DNA from: Tricholoma matsutake
Lineage: Eukaryota; Basidiomycota; Agaricomycetes; Agaricales; Tricholomataceae
Reading direction: 5' to 3'
DNA length: 64,000 nt
Assembly (NCBI GenBank): GCA_026075535.2
Contig: AP026547.1
Span: forward strand, 6,944,001-7,008,000
The notes beneath the pieces were generated by a model, which did not search any database, had not been told where the DNA came from, and saw only the letters and a list, made by a program, of their open reading frames with translations. A program made the position numbers and the translations under genes. Within the stretch, counting starts at the first letter, position 1. Each line of letters opens with the position of its first letter. Of this stretch, positions 37,242-51,853 are shown piece by piece.

Positions 37242-38350
37242 TCACGTCAAGGAATTTAGACGACCATCAGGGCCATACGCGATGGTTCTGTAAGTCTGTT
37301 GCTGGTCATGGCTGTCGCTGGGATGTAGTCGATGCATATTATCGGGCGGCCTTATATTTTGTTGTAATTGAGCAGGATTAGGAAGGTGCGGGAACCCTTG
37401 CCCAATTGTATATGTTTGAGTATCAGTGAGAGCACGTCGATGACCGTATGGGACAGGTGATTCCCTATGACCAGATTGATGTGTCGCATGACCAGGAATA
37501 GAGACAGACGGAGGAGGGCTATGCATGTTTGGATCGTGGGTTTGGTACGAAGGCTGAGAATATGGATAATGTTGCCTGGGGGATTCGACCCGCATGTCGC
37601 CGCCTCGTATATTCCCGAAGCTAGAACTGTTATAGCTGTGTACAGATCGCTCGCTGGGTCCAGCATTAGGGTAACTAGCTGGTGAAGCCATGTACATATT
37701 GCTTGACGACATATTGTTCGATGACATGGAACTTCGAGACGACGAAGGAAGAGAGTTTGTATATGATGGATATGACAGCTCCTTGGAAGGTACTGGTGCG
37801 GGCATGGGAGCCATGGGTGAGACCTGGTATGTAGATTCGGAAGAGCTATGCACACCCGACTGGTGTTCGTTCATAATGAGAGCTTGATCCCATGACTCGT
37901 CGATGACCTGCATCTGGCGCGACGGCGTAGTTGTGACATCAGAAGGCGAAAGGGAACTGCGTGGCGGAGAGGAGTCCGCAACGTCCGTTTCTGAATCATG
38001 ACTCGAGAAAAAATCGGATTGGACGCCACCGCTATCAAACGCTTTAGGTTTATCTTTGCCTGTTGGGCCTTTGCCCAATGGGGCTCGCGTGTCTGGTGGC
38101 CAGCCCACCATTTTTCTGAGGCGCGAATTTTCTGCCTCAAGCTCCGATACTCTCTGTTCTAGAGCCTATATTTGCAAAGATAGAGGGAGAGATCAAGGGT
38201 GAAATGCAATTAATATAAGAAATTTCACATAACGAAATAATAACATACGAGCAAGTGAGCAGCGCGTCGAGCGCGAAAAGCCCTCTGAACATCTCGAGCA
38301 CGGTTGGGTGGAAGGTTGTCGTTTCTTTTACGACCGCGCTTCGACGACAT
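37242..38350 (-). CDS. Fungal bZIP transcription factor, 341 aa
   Basis: Two exons (38,350-38,249 and 38,165-37,242) separated by an 83-nt intron (38,166-38,248) join in phase 0. The protein begins 'MSSKRGRKRNDNLPPNRARD' and continues 'VQRAFRARRAAHL', a basic DNA-contacting region of the N-x7-R type seen in fungal Yap/AP-1-like factors. A short leucine zipper follows ('ALEQRVSELEAENSRLRKMV'). The intron falls exactly between basic region and zipper. The rest (about 280 residues) is Ser/Pro/Tyr-rich and low in complexity ('SSSRSSMSSNNMSSSNMY', 'PYSQPSYQTHDPNMHSPPP'), likely a disordered regulatory region. The zipper is short (about three heptads). Such factors act in the nucleus as dimers; target genes cannot be told from sequence. 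Upstream of the ATG, 38,351-38,760 should hold the promoter. Confidence 0.92.
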
Positions 38351-38830
38351 TACCCGAAAAAGGCGGAGGGACGAGGATTGCTTACAGGGAACTAGAGAAG
38401 GGCATATAAAAGGACCGCCGACGAGTATCGGCCAAGATCCTCCAAGATCTCATCTTGTAGATCTGTGATCGAGGGGGCTTGAGATGCCGCAACACGTTAT
38501 GACCCTGAAATTTCATAGTTAGGGTCGCCGCCTGGCCTACGGTGCATCCCCTTCATGTGCAGACGCAGAAATGTGCAGCGTTGGCTTGCATATCCCCGTC
38601 ATCAGCGTTTGAAGGTGACCACTTCGTCTATTGCTATATATATCACCTCAGGAGTCGGCATTGTTAATGTGAGACATTCGGAACCGTATCAGACTTTTCT
38701 GACCTCATGGCCCCGCAGCCAGTATAATCGCGGGAAATGTTCAGAGAATTTCTAGCTACCTTTAGTAAGCAACATTTGCTCATGGAGGCGAACATCTATC
38801 CATATATCGATAGGAAGATATATCCCGACT

Positions 38831-42234
<3,404 letters not shown>

Positions 42235-42407
42235 TCTCCAGGATATCTTGAGGGAGACGTAAAGAACAAGTATCTCGATTTGGAATGCTCAGTCAGCATC
42301 TTTAAAGCGGCGCCAGGAATCTGTGCGCAATGAAACTTCGCTGGCCGACTCTACTACGGTCACCACCATCACCGTTCACGCTATTCTCATTTCTTGGTTA
42401 AAACGCA
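42235..42407. promoter_or_regulatory. Shared divergent promoter of XPB and BBP genes
   Basis: Only 173 bp separate the two start codons, so both core promoters and 5' UTRs must be packed here. The sequence contains CCACCATCACCG-type pyrimidine-rich stretches on the plus strand before the BBP start; no clear TATA box was seen. Confidence 0.6.
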
Positions 42408-44245
42408 ATGTGGAGACCCGCCACTCGTCAGATTACTGGCACAAATGATGGTCCGTATAAGTTCAAGCGACTCATTTCTCCTACTTACTTTTCTTCCAGT
42501 TCCTCTTGGACAACGTCGTCGTTTCGGCCCCGCGCCTGCAGAGGAGATGGCACCTCCTCAACTCGCCCAGCCTTCTCCTTCCGCTTATCCCAGATCCGCG
42601 AATCAAGATACTGAAAGTCCAGGCAAGCGAGGTAGAGAAGAATCTCCTAGCAACGGAGATCCGAAAGGTAAGCCGGACACAATTAACATATGCTTTCTGC
42701 GGGCACCGTTAGCTCGTTGATGTCTTGCGTACCTTCACAAGCATTGGAGATTCGTCCCAGCGTTCACGGAATTGACGTGGATAGCTCTTGACTTACCATC
42801 AGCTCATACTGACCATCGTACTAATTTTGATCCATTCCTATCTGTTACTCACCTCAGTTGACCCTAACGCTCCTCGTAAACGGCGTAGCCGTTGGGGAGA
42901 TGCTAAGACTGACATTCCCGGCTTACCTACCGCCATATCTGCTGCTGGTGTATCTCAGGCTCAGCTCGATAATTACGCTATTCATCTCCGATTGGAAGAA
43001 ATTAACCGCAAGCTAAGGCTTAACGACTTTGTACCCCCCGAACGCGAACGGTACGTCTGACAATTTTCTGCAGCGCATATATTTACTTCTTCTTACAGAT
43101 CCCCTTCCCCCCCTCCAACATATGATGCACACGGCCGGCGAACGAATACTCGTGAAGTCCGTTACCGAAAGAAGCTTGAGGACGAACGAATCCGTCTTGT
43201 TGACCGTGCAATGAAAAATGATCCTAACTTTCGCCCTCCTGTTGAATATCACCAGCAGAAACGTTCCCAACGTCCTTCGGATAAAGTCTACATCCCTGTC
43301 AAAGAATTTCCCGAGATCAACTTTTTCGGCTTGCTTGTTGGTCCCCGTGGGAACAGTCTGAAGAAGATGGAGCGCGAAAGCGGCGCCAAGATCAGTATTC
43401 GCGGGAAGGGCAGCGTCAAGGAGGGCAAGGCAAGGCCCGATCAGTATGCTGATGATGCCGAGGAAGATCTTCATTGCCTTGTTCTTGCTGAAACGGAAGA
43501 AAAAGTTGCGGCGTGTGTCAGGATGATTAACAGAGTTATCGAAACAGTGAGCTTGTGCCATACACCGTCGTCGCTCATTCACATTCTGTTTCAGGCTGCT
43601 TCCACGCCCGAAGGTCAAAACGATCATAAGCGTAACCAACTTCGAGAGCTCGCCGCACTGAATGGTACCCTCCGGGACGATGAAAACCAGATTTGCCAGA
43701 ACTGTGGTGGTGTTGGACATCGCAAATACGATTGTCCTGAACAAAAAAACTTTACTGCTAATATCATCTGTCGTGTTTGTGGCAGCGCTGGACATATGGC
43801 TCGTGACTGTACAGTTAACAGAGATCCCAACGCGCCTCCGCCTCCCGATGGACCCCCGCCACCTCAGATAACCAGAGGTGGATTTGACTCCGAGTATGCT
43901 AGTTTGATGGCAGAGTTGGGCGAGGGAGGAGCTGGATCTGGTACCGACCCTGGAAAATCGTGGTCCGCACCGAGCATGGGTCACGATATCACGGCTGGTG
44001 GATCCAACATCCCACCCTGGCGTCGACCCGAAGTCTGGTTGCAGCCAACCAATCAACAGTCGCAACAAGGAGGTTATCGCCCTCCCCAGCCTGGAGGATA
44101 TGGAGCTGGATATGGTGGTGCAGCGGGTTACGCAGCAGGCGGACAGTGGGCTGGCTATCAGCAGGCTGCCGGTTACCAGCAACCTCAAGATTATGCCAAC
44201 TATGCGTCGTACTACCAAGGCCAATACGTTCAACAAGCCAACTAA
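42408..44245 (+). CDS. MSL5: Branchpoint-binding protein (SF1/BBP/Msl5), 5 exons
   Basis: It recognises the intron branchpoint in the early spliceosome and contacts U2AF. Exons: 42,408-42,450, 42,500-42,667, 42,858-43,050, 43,099-43,546, 43,595-44,245; all junctions are GT...AG and in frame. The N-terminal region has the SF1 linear motif 'RKRRSRWGD' (U2AF-binding) preceded by 'DPNAP', then helix region 'LRLEEINRKLRLNDFVPPER' and 'SPSPPPTYDAHGRRTNTREV'. The KH-QUA2 domain follows ('FFGLLVGPRGNSLKKMERES', 'GAKISIRGKGSVKEG', 'LHCLVLAETEEKV'), then two CCHC zinc knuckles ('CQNCGGVGHRKYDC' and 'CRVCGSAGHMARDC'). The C-terminal half is Gly/Tyr/Gln-rich and disordered. Intron 2 is unusually long for this window (190 nt). 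Stop TAA at 44,243-44,245. The gene is convergent with the rRNA methyltransferase gene. Confidence 0.96.
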
Positions 44246-44595
44246 TCACATCCCCCCTCTGATTTTCTGTTTATTCACCCTCTAACGCTCATAGCACTGA
44301 AAAAGCGAATCACATCTTACAGCCGTCGTTCATTCGTAAAGTCGTGAACAGAAACATTCATCGGCTTCTATTCGTGGATGTCATCCATTGTCCAAGACGC
44401 TTGTTTGACTGAAGGAGGTAATAGGCAGGTATACACTTATCACAAGCATCTTGTGTCTCACAGTCTTACGACTGACTAGCAATGACTTCCCTTGTCTTGT
44501 CTTGATCGAGTAATTCAAAATATGTGTGTTTGACCGGACTTGTGTGTGAATTGAGTATAAAAATTAAGAGTGTACATTACATCACGTTGGCATCC

Positions 44596-46434
44596 CTAGA
44601 AACGTTTTCTTTGATTTCTTCTCTTCTTTTTCGGCACCACGACTTCGTGATCATGATCGTGGACGAGATCTGACTTTCTCTTCTGGCCCCTCACGAAACA
44701 AGACACGAAGAAGCCGTTGGTGGCATCATCACCGGGTGAACACCGCACTAAGGACGCTGTTTGGCCTGAAAGAAAACATGAGACTGGGACGGTCGAATAA
44801 GTCAACCAAAAAGTCTGACTGGGTGATTCCAGTACGTCGGCAAGCCCACGTCGATGCCATTGGGGCAGAACCTGGTCCGAAGGAGCAAGTGAGAACCTTC
44901 CTCTCGCCGCTTCATCAGAGCTCAGCGAATCACGGACAACGGCCTCGTTCTCTGTCGCGTGTATGCTACACGTCGAATACACGATTTTTTGGACTCCAGG
45001 GACTATTCCGGAAAATGGCAACCCCCAAAAGTTTGATGACAGCACTTGGGAGAGAAAGGGGTGACTTAGCTTACATTGCATCGCATGTTTTACCATCATG
45101 AGTTGGAAAGCAGCTAGCTTGATCAGGCGATCGTCTTGATGACCCTCGATCTCGGGTTCTGAGTGATCATCAGTGCATGTTGACCTCGATCAGTGGAAGG
45201 ATTGACCTGTGTCGAGAAGATAATCCAATCGATTCACAATCCCTGACCCGCTACATGAGGGATCGAGGAGGCTATATATGGAGTAAGTTAGGGCCTGGTA
45301 TGTACGAACCTGATGTACAATTACATGTGAGTCACATTCTGATACTTCGCATCGGAGGGATTGATAGTCAGGAAGTCCACGTTTACTGTTTCCACGTTCT
45401 TGCAGCCCGCTCGGGCGAGCAGCGTGTTGAGTGTGGCAAAGCGCCTCTTGTCCCGCTCAAATGCATAAAGCTAGTGGACGAATATGTCAAATAACGAAGA
45501 CATGCTGGTGCACTCTTACTACCTTTCCTCTGTTCCTCATGAGCGCACTGAGATGTGACGTTTTGTTACCAGGGGCAGCTGTCGCATCAATGACCACAGC
45601 ATCATCCCTGGCAGGAGGGTCAAGAATCACAGCAGGAAAGCACGAGGCCTTGTCCTGCAGGATTATTTTGCCCGTCAAGTATGCAGGATCATTGTGAAAG
45701 GCGGTTTTAGGGGGAAAAGCCAAAAGATTGGGGATGTGTACATCTTTTGAAAACTCCATCCTACACGATAGAAGGAGAAAGAAGCAAATGAGAACAACCC
45801 CCGTTCTCGGTACACGAGCCTTACTCTGATTCAAAAGGGCTAGCGAGAGTAAAACCCCGATCTACTAATGACTCGAGGGCCTCTTCTAGGGACCAAGCGA
45901 GTGTATTGACACGAACATAACGAGGTATTTGAGCTGGTCACGGAGATCAGTTCTATTAAGATCGTCAGAACTCAAACGTGACAAACCTGTCCGACAATCA
46001 CCGCTTTGCGCGAGATCTATATTTGATGCGAGCCCTCGTTTAATTTTGATCTTTTGCAATTCACTGTGGAGACGAGTCTTATGTCGCATAATGGCCTGCT
46101 TCAGAGGGCCATCTCCTGCTTGAATTCCGCCGGCTAACAACTGGTCGTGTGCGAGAACAAGTGCTAGGTTCATGGAAGTTATTGTCTTGCGTTCTTCGGC
46201 CATGAACTTCGCGGCATTTATCACATCTGTCAGGGCAGATTTATCTGTTTATGAATCGTCTCAGAGATCAAGTAATCTGCAGGAAGCAAAAGCCTTACAT
46301 TTCAACGTCTCAATTACAAGAGCAGCGGTCCTTTTCCTATCTTTCTCGGGAAGGGTGGATATGACACTCTTGATTGATCCTTTCTTTGCACCCAAGCGAT
46401 CCAGCGTCTTAGCAGCCTCGAAATAGAAGTTCAT
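44596..46434 (-). CDS. RCM1: NSUN5/Rcm1-type rRNA (cytosine-C5) methyltransferase
   Basis: In the family this enzyme methylates one cytosine of the large-subunit rRNA (C2278 in yeast 25S) in the nucleolus. The start is ATG 46,434 ('MNFYFEAAKTLDRLGAKKGS'). Motifs: N-terminal 'SMNLALVLAHDQLLAGGIQA', 'HIPNLLAFPPKTAFHNDPAY', 'ILQDKASCFPAVIL', the SAM-binding 'VIDATAAPGNKTSHLSALM', 'VDFLTINPSDAKYQNVTH', the catalytic-helper loop 'LLDPSCSGSGIVNR' (near 45,270-45,230), 'LIKLAAFQLMMVKHAMQC', and 'IVYSTCSIHATENEAVV', where the Cys of TCS is the nucleophile. The tail is Lys/Arg-rich ('VVVPKKKRRNQRKRF'), a likely nucleolar localisation signal, ending at TAG 44,596-44,598. Several introns; some borders (around 45,100-45,240) were only roughly placed. 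Both catalytic cysteines are present. Confidence 0.93.
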
Positions 46435-46843
46435 GGCTTTACGTCCAAGATCTACGGATGTACATCAGGTTCTCCAGCATGAGGTATGGCAATAAATTGC
46501 ACATTTGATGAAACAGAGATGCGTAAAATTGGTGAAGCCGTCAAAACATGTCTATGGAAAGCACAATTTTTAGCACTGAAACCGTTGATACAGTGACAAA
46601 GGAAAAGAATCAGATTGTGGGATCGTCACAGTTAGAGTACCACCTCGGACAATGTAGATAAAGACAACATCATTTGGAAAGTAAAGCCAGAAATCAAAAG
46701 CGTACGCACCACCAGGACACTGACGGACGACGTGGAGCAACTTCAAGAGATCGGGGCTTTGAAACTCCGCTCGAACATTTACGCGCTTCTTGTTAAACTT
46801 GCACGCGGCAGCAAAGAGTTCGTCATCTCGTTCTTTTATCCTG
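46435..46843. promoter_or_regulatory. Divergent promoter region of the methyltransferase and DnaJ genes
   Basis: About 410 bp separate the methyltransferase ATG (minus) from the DnaJ start region (plus). The right part must include the 5' UTR of the DnaJ transcript, because the DnaJ start codon seems to straddle the first intron. No clear TATA box or heat-shock element array (repeated nGAAn) was noticed. Confidence 0.45.
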
Positions 46844-48687
46844 AGTGAGTCTTGAACAGTAAATTTTTGTGTCTCTGGAACTCAATCTCAACAGTGCCTG
46901 TGGAAACGGGGCTGTACGATCTTCTGGATGTCCCTCCAGATGCCTCAGAAGGTGCCAATGCTCTTTAAGAATACACACTTGTTTTAGAACCATTCACCAT
47001 TCTGAATTCATTAATTCAGGTGAAATTAGGAAGGCGTATATGAAAAAGGTACTTGGGTTTATACCCGTTAAAACCTTTCCTAATACTTCGACGTTCTGCA
47101 GGCAAAGCAGCAGCATCCGGTGTGTATTCTAGTAAATATGCAGGTCAACCTGACCAACGTTAACAGGACAAGAACATCAATGACCCTCATGCCAGTCAAA
47201 AGTTCCAAGAGATAGCCGCGGCGTACGTTCATCGCCTATTAATGTTGCTCGTCGCGTGAAGAGTAAGTTGCTTTCTCAAAGATACGAGATCTTAAGTGAT
47301 CCAAAATCACGAGAGACTTATGACAATCGGGGTATCGATGGGCTTAATGATCATGGCGGTATGGATGGCATGGACCCCGCGGATATATTCGCACAATTCT
47401 TCGGCGAAACCATGTTCTCCTTTGGACCAGGTGCAGGAGCTCCAAGGCAGCGAGGGAAAGGCGAAGACTCCGTCATTCCATATGAAGTGACTCTTGAGGA
47501 CCTGTACAACGGGAAAACTGTGAAGATGAACATGGAGAAGGAGGTCGTGTGTGGTCAATGTAAAGGGTGCTACGCTCCTCGAATCTTATAGGTGTTACAC
47601 TCCTGACTTTCTCTAGATCTGGAGCTCGTGCTCATGCCAAACCTAAATCTTGCGTGTCATGTGAAGGGAAAGGGTGGAATTTTGTTCAAACCCAAGTTCG
47701 CATTTGTGTCGGTTGGTTGTCTTTGAGGGAATGACTGTTATCAGATATCGCCGTCGCGAATCGGGAGAACAAGAATGACATGTCATTCATGTAGTGGCTC
47801 TGGTGAGAAACTAAAGGAAAAAGACCGGTGAGTGGTGTTTGTTTTTTTCACCAGTAGCCCTGACACATGGATCATGAGGTGCAAAAAATGTAAAGGAGAG
47901 AAAACAGTTACGGAGAAGACTCGTCAAGAAATTTTCGTCGAACAGGGTATGACAAACCAGCAGCGGATAGTGCTTGCTGGTGCTGGCGACCAGGAGGTAA
48001 GATTGTCATTTGACCCCTTCAGCAGCGATGTTAATATGTCGTTGGAGCCTGGCGTCCCTGCCGGCGACGTGGTATTCGTTCTTCAATTACAGAAACACCC
48101 ATCTTTCGAACGTTCGGGAAACGACCTACTAACGAATGTCACGATCACCCTCTCAGAAGCTCTTTTTGGATTTTCACGAATATTAGTGATACATTTAGAT
48201 GGCCGCGGTGTTCAGGTCACTAGCCCTCCAGGAAAAGTCATCAAGCCGAATGATTCCATTGTGTTACGAGGAGAAGGCATGCCTGTCCACAAACAGCCAG
48301 GTCGCAGGGGCGATCTCTACGTCATCCTGGGTGTTGAGATGCCGGACGAACAGTGGTTGAAGACAGTCGATTATAAGGTACATATCACACCGGTGCTTGC
48401 TATCGAGATCTCGAAATTAAACATCTCATTAGAACCTTGAGGTGCTGCTCCCGCCAAAGAGAATTGATGCGGAACCGCGTCCTGAAGTCGTCCATGAGGC
48501 TGCTTTCGAGGAGAGTGACATTGTGGATGTGCGTTCACGGTCTTTCCCGGCTACTTCAAGCTTCTTTGACCACGGCTTTCCATCGCAGTTTGGGGGCAAC
48601 GACGAAAATGATTGGGTGGATGAGGATGACGACGATAGGCAAACCGACGATGGGATGGGGCCAGAGCCGCAATGCCAGCCACAGTAG
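46844..48687 (+). CDS. Type I DnaJ/Hsp40 co-chaperone, start codon apparently split by an intron
   Basis: It stimulates Hsp70 and holds unfolded clients. The J domain starts 'VETGLYDLLDVPPDASE' and, across three small introns, continues 'GEIRKAYMKK', 'AKQQHPDKNINDPHASQKF' (HPD motif present) and 'YEILSDPKSRETYDNRG'. Then come a Gly/Phe region ('FFGETMFSFGPGAGAPRQRG'), four zinc-finger repeats ('CGQCKG', 'CVSCEGKGW', 'CHSCSGSGE', 'CKKCKGEK') and the C-terminal client domains ('ALFGFSRILVIHLDGR'). The acidic tail ends in Cys-Gln-Pro-Gln, which resembles a CaaX prenylation box like that of Ydj1; Pro at that position is unusual, so prenylation is uncertain. The first coding exon seems to supply only the A of ATG (46,844), with TG at 46,895 after a GTGAGT...ACAG intron; in the same frame upstream there is no other ATG before a stop at 46,760. 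Later exon borders near 47,000-47,260 were placed by eye. Stop TAG 48,685-48,687. Confidence 0.9.
46845..46894 (+). other. Intron interrupting the DnaJ start codon (A|TG)
   Basis: The 50-nt intron has GTGAGT at its 5' end and CTCAACAG at its 3' end. Splicing joins A (46,844) to TGCCTGTGGAAACG, creating ATG CCT GTG GAA ACG, a typical DnaJ N-terminus (M-P-V-E-T-G-L-Y-D). Confidence 0.7.
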
Positions 48688-50023
48688 CCTGATGTCGTCG
48701 CACGTGTCCATTTCTGACAGAAACGTCGCTATCATCCTTCGACTCTGCTGATAGATTATATGCTACTAATATTCCATAATGTTAATACCCTCCCTCCCTC
48801 ATCATGAACAAAATATTCTTACTCGATTTGCCCACCTTCATCGCAAGGTCCATTGTGATAGTGATCAACGTCTTCAGCGTCGTCAGCATCATTTTTGGAG
48901 CATATCTGCAGGTACATCATGAGACTGAGGAAAACTGGTCTCGGGCTCCTAGAAACCTGGTGAGGTCGTTACTCTATCTTCATTCATCAGGTCCTCGATG
49001 GCTTGTCTGGGCCCTGGGTCTTGTAGGGAAGCCGTGACACTGCAATACAAGTAATCAATCCTAAACCCTCGCCGAAAACAACGTCAATGTATAACGACTC
49101 GACCGATTCAATGGACAATCAATCAGGAGCAATCTAAAACTCCCAAGTAATCGATTGAAACTTCGCGAATAGAAGCGTCAGGAAGAGGTTGGCAGACGAT
49201 CGAATGGGTTTTCCATACTTCTGCATTGAATCCAGTCACTACCACCATGGTGCTTGTTGTGTTCGCCTAAGCTCTGTTGCGTTCACATAGCTAGATTAAA
49301 GTATCGTTTAGCCACTGCATTCGAGACCATGCGGTGTGAACTATTCGGGTGTAGTGTGTGAGAGATCATTTATACTCAATCTTCGAGGGATAGAAAGTAA
49401 GTAGATGGGGTAAATCGACAACCGAAGACATATCCACTGGCATCATCTGAAGGTGCTCAGTCGTGTCTCTCTAGTAGTCAAGGTCCGAACGTTGAATGGG
49501 GAGTGACATGGTATGGAAGGATGTTGTATCTGAACGGTGAACGGCTCCAGTAAGACGAAATCCAGAGAGTCGGTGACTGCCGTATTTGATTTGCTTGGAT
49601 GACAACATGAATTCTATCCTTTACACTATCGTATGTTTAGATAGAGGCTGCAGCGGTGAAAACTGAAACGGATACAAAGGTTTGGGTGAAGTCAACGAAA
49701 GCTGACGACAATTCCTTGTTCTCGCATAGCTAGTTGTTGTGGCACAGCACACGTAGTGAACCTAAGCAGTGCCGCAGGCCTGCAACGCAGGGGGCCAGGG
49801 GCGAGCCTCAGAATTATCGATTTATTGATCTCCCAAAAATAATTCCGACGATCTCGTCAGCTCTGGGCTCTTGCTAACTTGGATCAGCAGCTATTAGAAA
49901 GACACCGGGGATGGAAGCTCAATATTCAATATTCCGTCCACTTTCGGATTGGCTCGGAAAGAAATTTCCCTCGAAAGGGTTGGACAAGGCGTCAGAGTGA
50001 AGGGGGACGAGTTGTAGATATCT
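48688..50023. other. 1.3-kb intergenic region, no convincing gene
   Basis: A 77-codon plus-strand frame at 48,804-49,037 starts with a hydrophobic segment ('FIARSIVIVINVFSVVSIIF'), but it has no codon or splice support and is not called as a gene. Nothing else is seen. Both flanking genes end here (convergent 3' flanks). Confidence 0.5.
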
Positions 50024-50372
50024 CTAAACGTCGATATGCTTGTAACCTTGCACCTAGTTGCAGTCGGAGTCAGGCGAATAAGTGGAAGTGCATTGGTTCG
50101 ATCCCAGATCTGCGCACCTTGTTCGTCTTCAACATCGTCAAATACTTTTCTGACAGCCATTTGCAGTTTTCGTAATGATTCACACCTTCCCCCCTCTGGC
50201 ATTTTTCCAGCTCTTCCCGCACCAGGCGAACTTCCATAGCTTTCACCCAGGACTCACGGATATGGTTGTCGCGTTCCTCTAGTTTGGCTGGAGACAAATT
50301 GAGAGCATCAGAATACAAACATACAGGGGATCGCGTACCTTTGATTTCGGCAGCCCGTTCTTCGTAGGACAT
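50024..50372 (-). CDS. Mitochondrial complex I 12 kDa subunit (NDUFB10/PDSW type)
   Basis: This is a small accessory subunit of NADH:ubiquinone oxidoreductase, located on the intermembrane-space side. Three exons: 'MSYEERAAEIK', then 'KLEERDNHIRESWVKAMEVR', 'LVREELEKCQRGEGVNHYEN' and 'CKWLSEKYLTMLKTNK', then 'VQGYKHIDV' with TAG at 50,024-50,026. Both introns are GT...AG and in frame. It resembles the Neurospora 12 kDa subunit over its length: the E-x-W motif, the 'GVNHxENC' segment with the second of two spaced cysteines, and a C-terminal 'KGY'-like motif. The protein is about 87 residues, shorter at the N-terminus than the Neurospora protein. It shares a short divergent promoter (about 350 bp) with the first isomerase gene. 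Confidence 0.9.
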
Positions 50373-50723
50373 CTTGGTTCGGGTGAACAGGATACCGAGC
50401 TTGTCGCGGTTTATTTGGTTTGAGAACTTTATCTCCGATAAGTTCGAGTTGGCAAACTGTTGGCAACGAGCTCGAGCTCGAGTCTTAGCTTCAAATGATT
50501 TCCTAGCTGTCTGTTACAGTCGGTCGTTTGAAGATGAACTCCTACAGACTTCTCAGAAGAACTGGTCATAACACTTGTATTGTTACATCAACTTGTGGAC
50601 CGGTTAACATAACTAATCACATGCACGATCATCGCCAGTGTTCGCATAACTCTGGGTCCTTACTTAACTCCACTCTGACCACCACTGTGAGCGAAGTGAA
50701 ACCACCCTTTTCAACAACAACCA

Positions 50724-51853
50724 ATGTCCTATCCACTTAGCTTTCCTTCTCAGGCCCCTCTCCTCACTGTTACGCATCGTACGTCAGGCTTTCGAGGTTT
50801 TGTGGACGTGTGCTCTGACGACGTAGCTTAGCCAAGCCGTTCCTATGGGTCATCGAGATGCATAATGGACAGGACAATCGCTTGACTTCCACGTTACTCA
50901 ATCAAGGGTTTAGGCCTGCGCTTGATGCCGTGGAAAAGGAGTGGCGGGAGCAGTGGAGGACGGCAAAGCAGAACAAGGATAAGAATGGTGGTAAAGGCGC
51001 GGTAATTATTGTAGGTAGAAGGGACCAGGACAAATTCTTCAGCAATGGTGAGGCTTGTGCATGTTGTTATGTTAATGGTTGTTAATCTATGGATCCAGGG
51101 CTCGACTTTGAAAACACAGTTGGGGACACCAATTTCTTTCCTAGTAAGCCTCGACTCCTGTACATAGTCTTACTTGTCATGACCCACCAGCCAGCGACGT
51201 TCAATCCGTTCTTGTCTCGCTTGCTGACCTTCCCAAGTATGTATCCATCTTAGATTATCTGTAAAGACCGACGTTGAAACATTGTAGTCCCGACGATTGC
51301 TGCGATAAACGGACATTGCTTTGCTGCAGGATTCATGCTAACTCTAGCCTGTGATTATCGTATCATGACCGACGGCAGCAAACGCAATGCTTGGGTGTGC
51401 ATGAACGAAGTAATCGGCACCCCTTACTGCTTTGTTTGATATTTTCACTGATCGATCTGTCCAAGATTCATTTTGGTGCTACATGGCCTTTATCCTTTGC
51501 CTCCCTTTTACGAGCAAAAGTAGGGGATCATAGGCTCCACCGAAAGATTGCGTTAGAAGGTCACAGGTTCACGCCGAAGGAAGCGCTAGACGTTGGACTG
51601 GTGGATCATCTTGTGACTGGGAACACGGCTAATATTGTGGCCAAAGCAGAAGACCTGGCACAGGAGGTGTCGGCGAACGCCAAGGAGGGTGTATGGGGCC
51701 TAATCAAGGTATCTGACGCGGTTGACATTGATTGTCAGTAACTGAAAGTTTGGGCAGGATGATCTGTACCGGGATACTCTCGAGTCGATTGCGAGAGACT
51801 TGAGGACAAGGAGTGCTGTTGTCGAAGATAACGCTGCTAAAGCTAGGTTGTGA
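50724..51853 (+). CDS. Enoyl-CoA hydratase/isomerase, probably peroxisomal (tandem copy 1)
   Basis: This is a crotonase-fold enzyme, most like delta3,delta2-enoyl-CoA isomerases that move double bonds during breakdown of unsaturated fatty acids. ATG 50,724 gives 'MSYPLSFPSQAPLLTVTHPK' after the first splice, then 'PFLWVIEMHNGQDNRLTSTL', 'GAVIIVGRRDQDKFFSNG', 'LDFENTVGD', 'NPFLSRLLTFPIPTIAAING' and 'HCFAAGFMLTLACDYRIMTD'. The 'KFFSNGLDF' and 'GHCFAAGF' loops should form the oxyanion hole. After a last intron the protein ends 'DDLYRDTLESIARDLRTRSA' and 'NAAKARL'; the final Ala-Arg-Leu matches the PTS1 peroxisome signal. Introns are 40-60 nt. All exons join in frame with GT...AG sites, so the copy appears intact. 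A close paralogue follows 650 bp downstream on the same strand. Substrate and exact reaction are inferred from family likeness. Confidence 0.87.

Noticed and set aside
43013..44236. 407-codon open frame on the minus strand
   Set aside because: It lies antisense to the BBP gene, whose KH domain and zinc knuckles are unmistakable on the plus strand; the minus frame shows no domain and biased composition.
48804..49037. Possible small membrane protein
   Set aside because: Only a hydrophobic stretch in a 77-codon frame, without splice, codon-bias or homology support.
50075..50125. GGTTCGATCCC-like box suggesting a tRNA gene
   Set aside because: It lies in the second intron of the complex I subunit gene; acceptor, D and T stems could not be paired on either strand.
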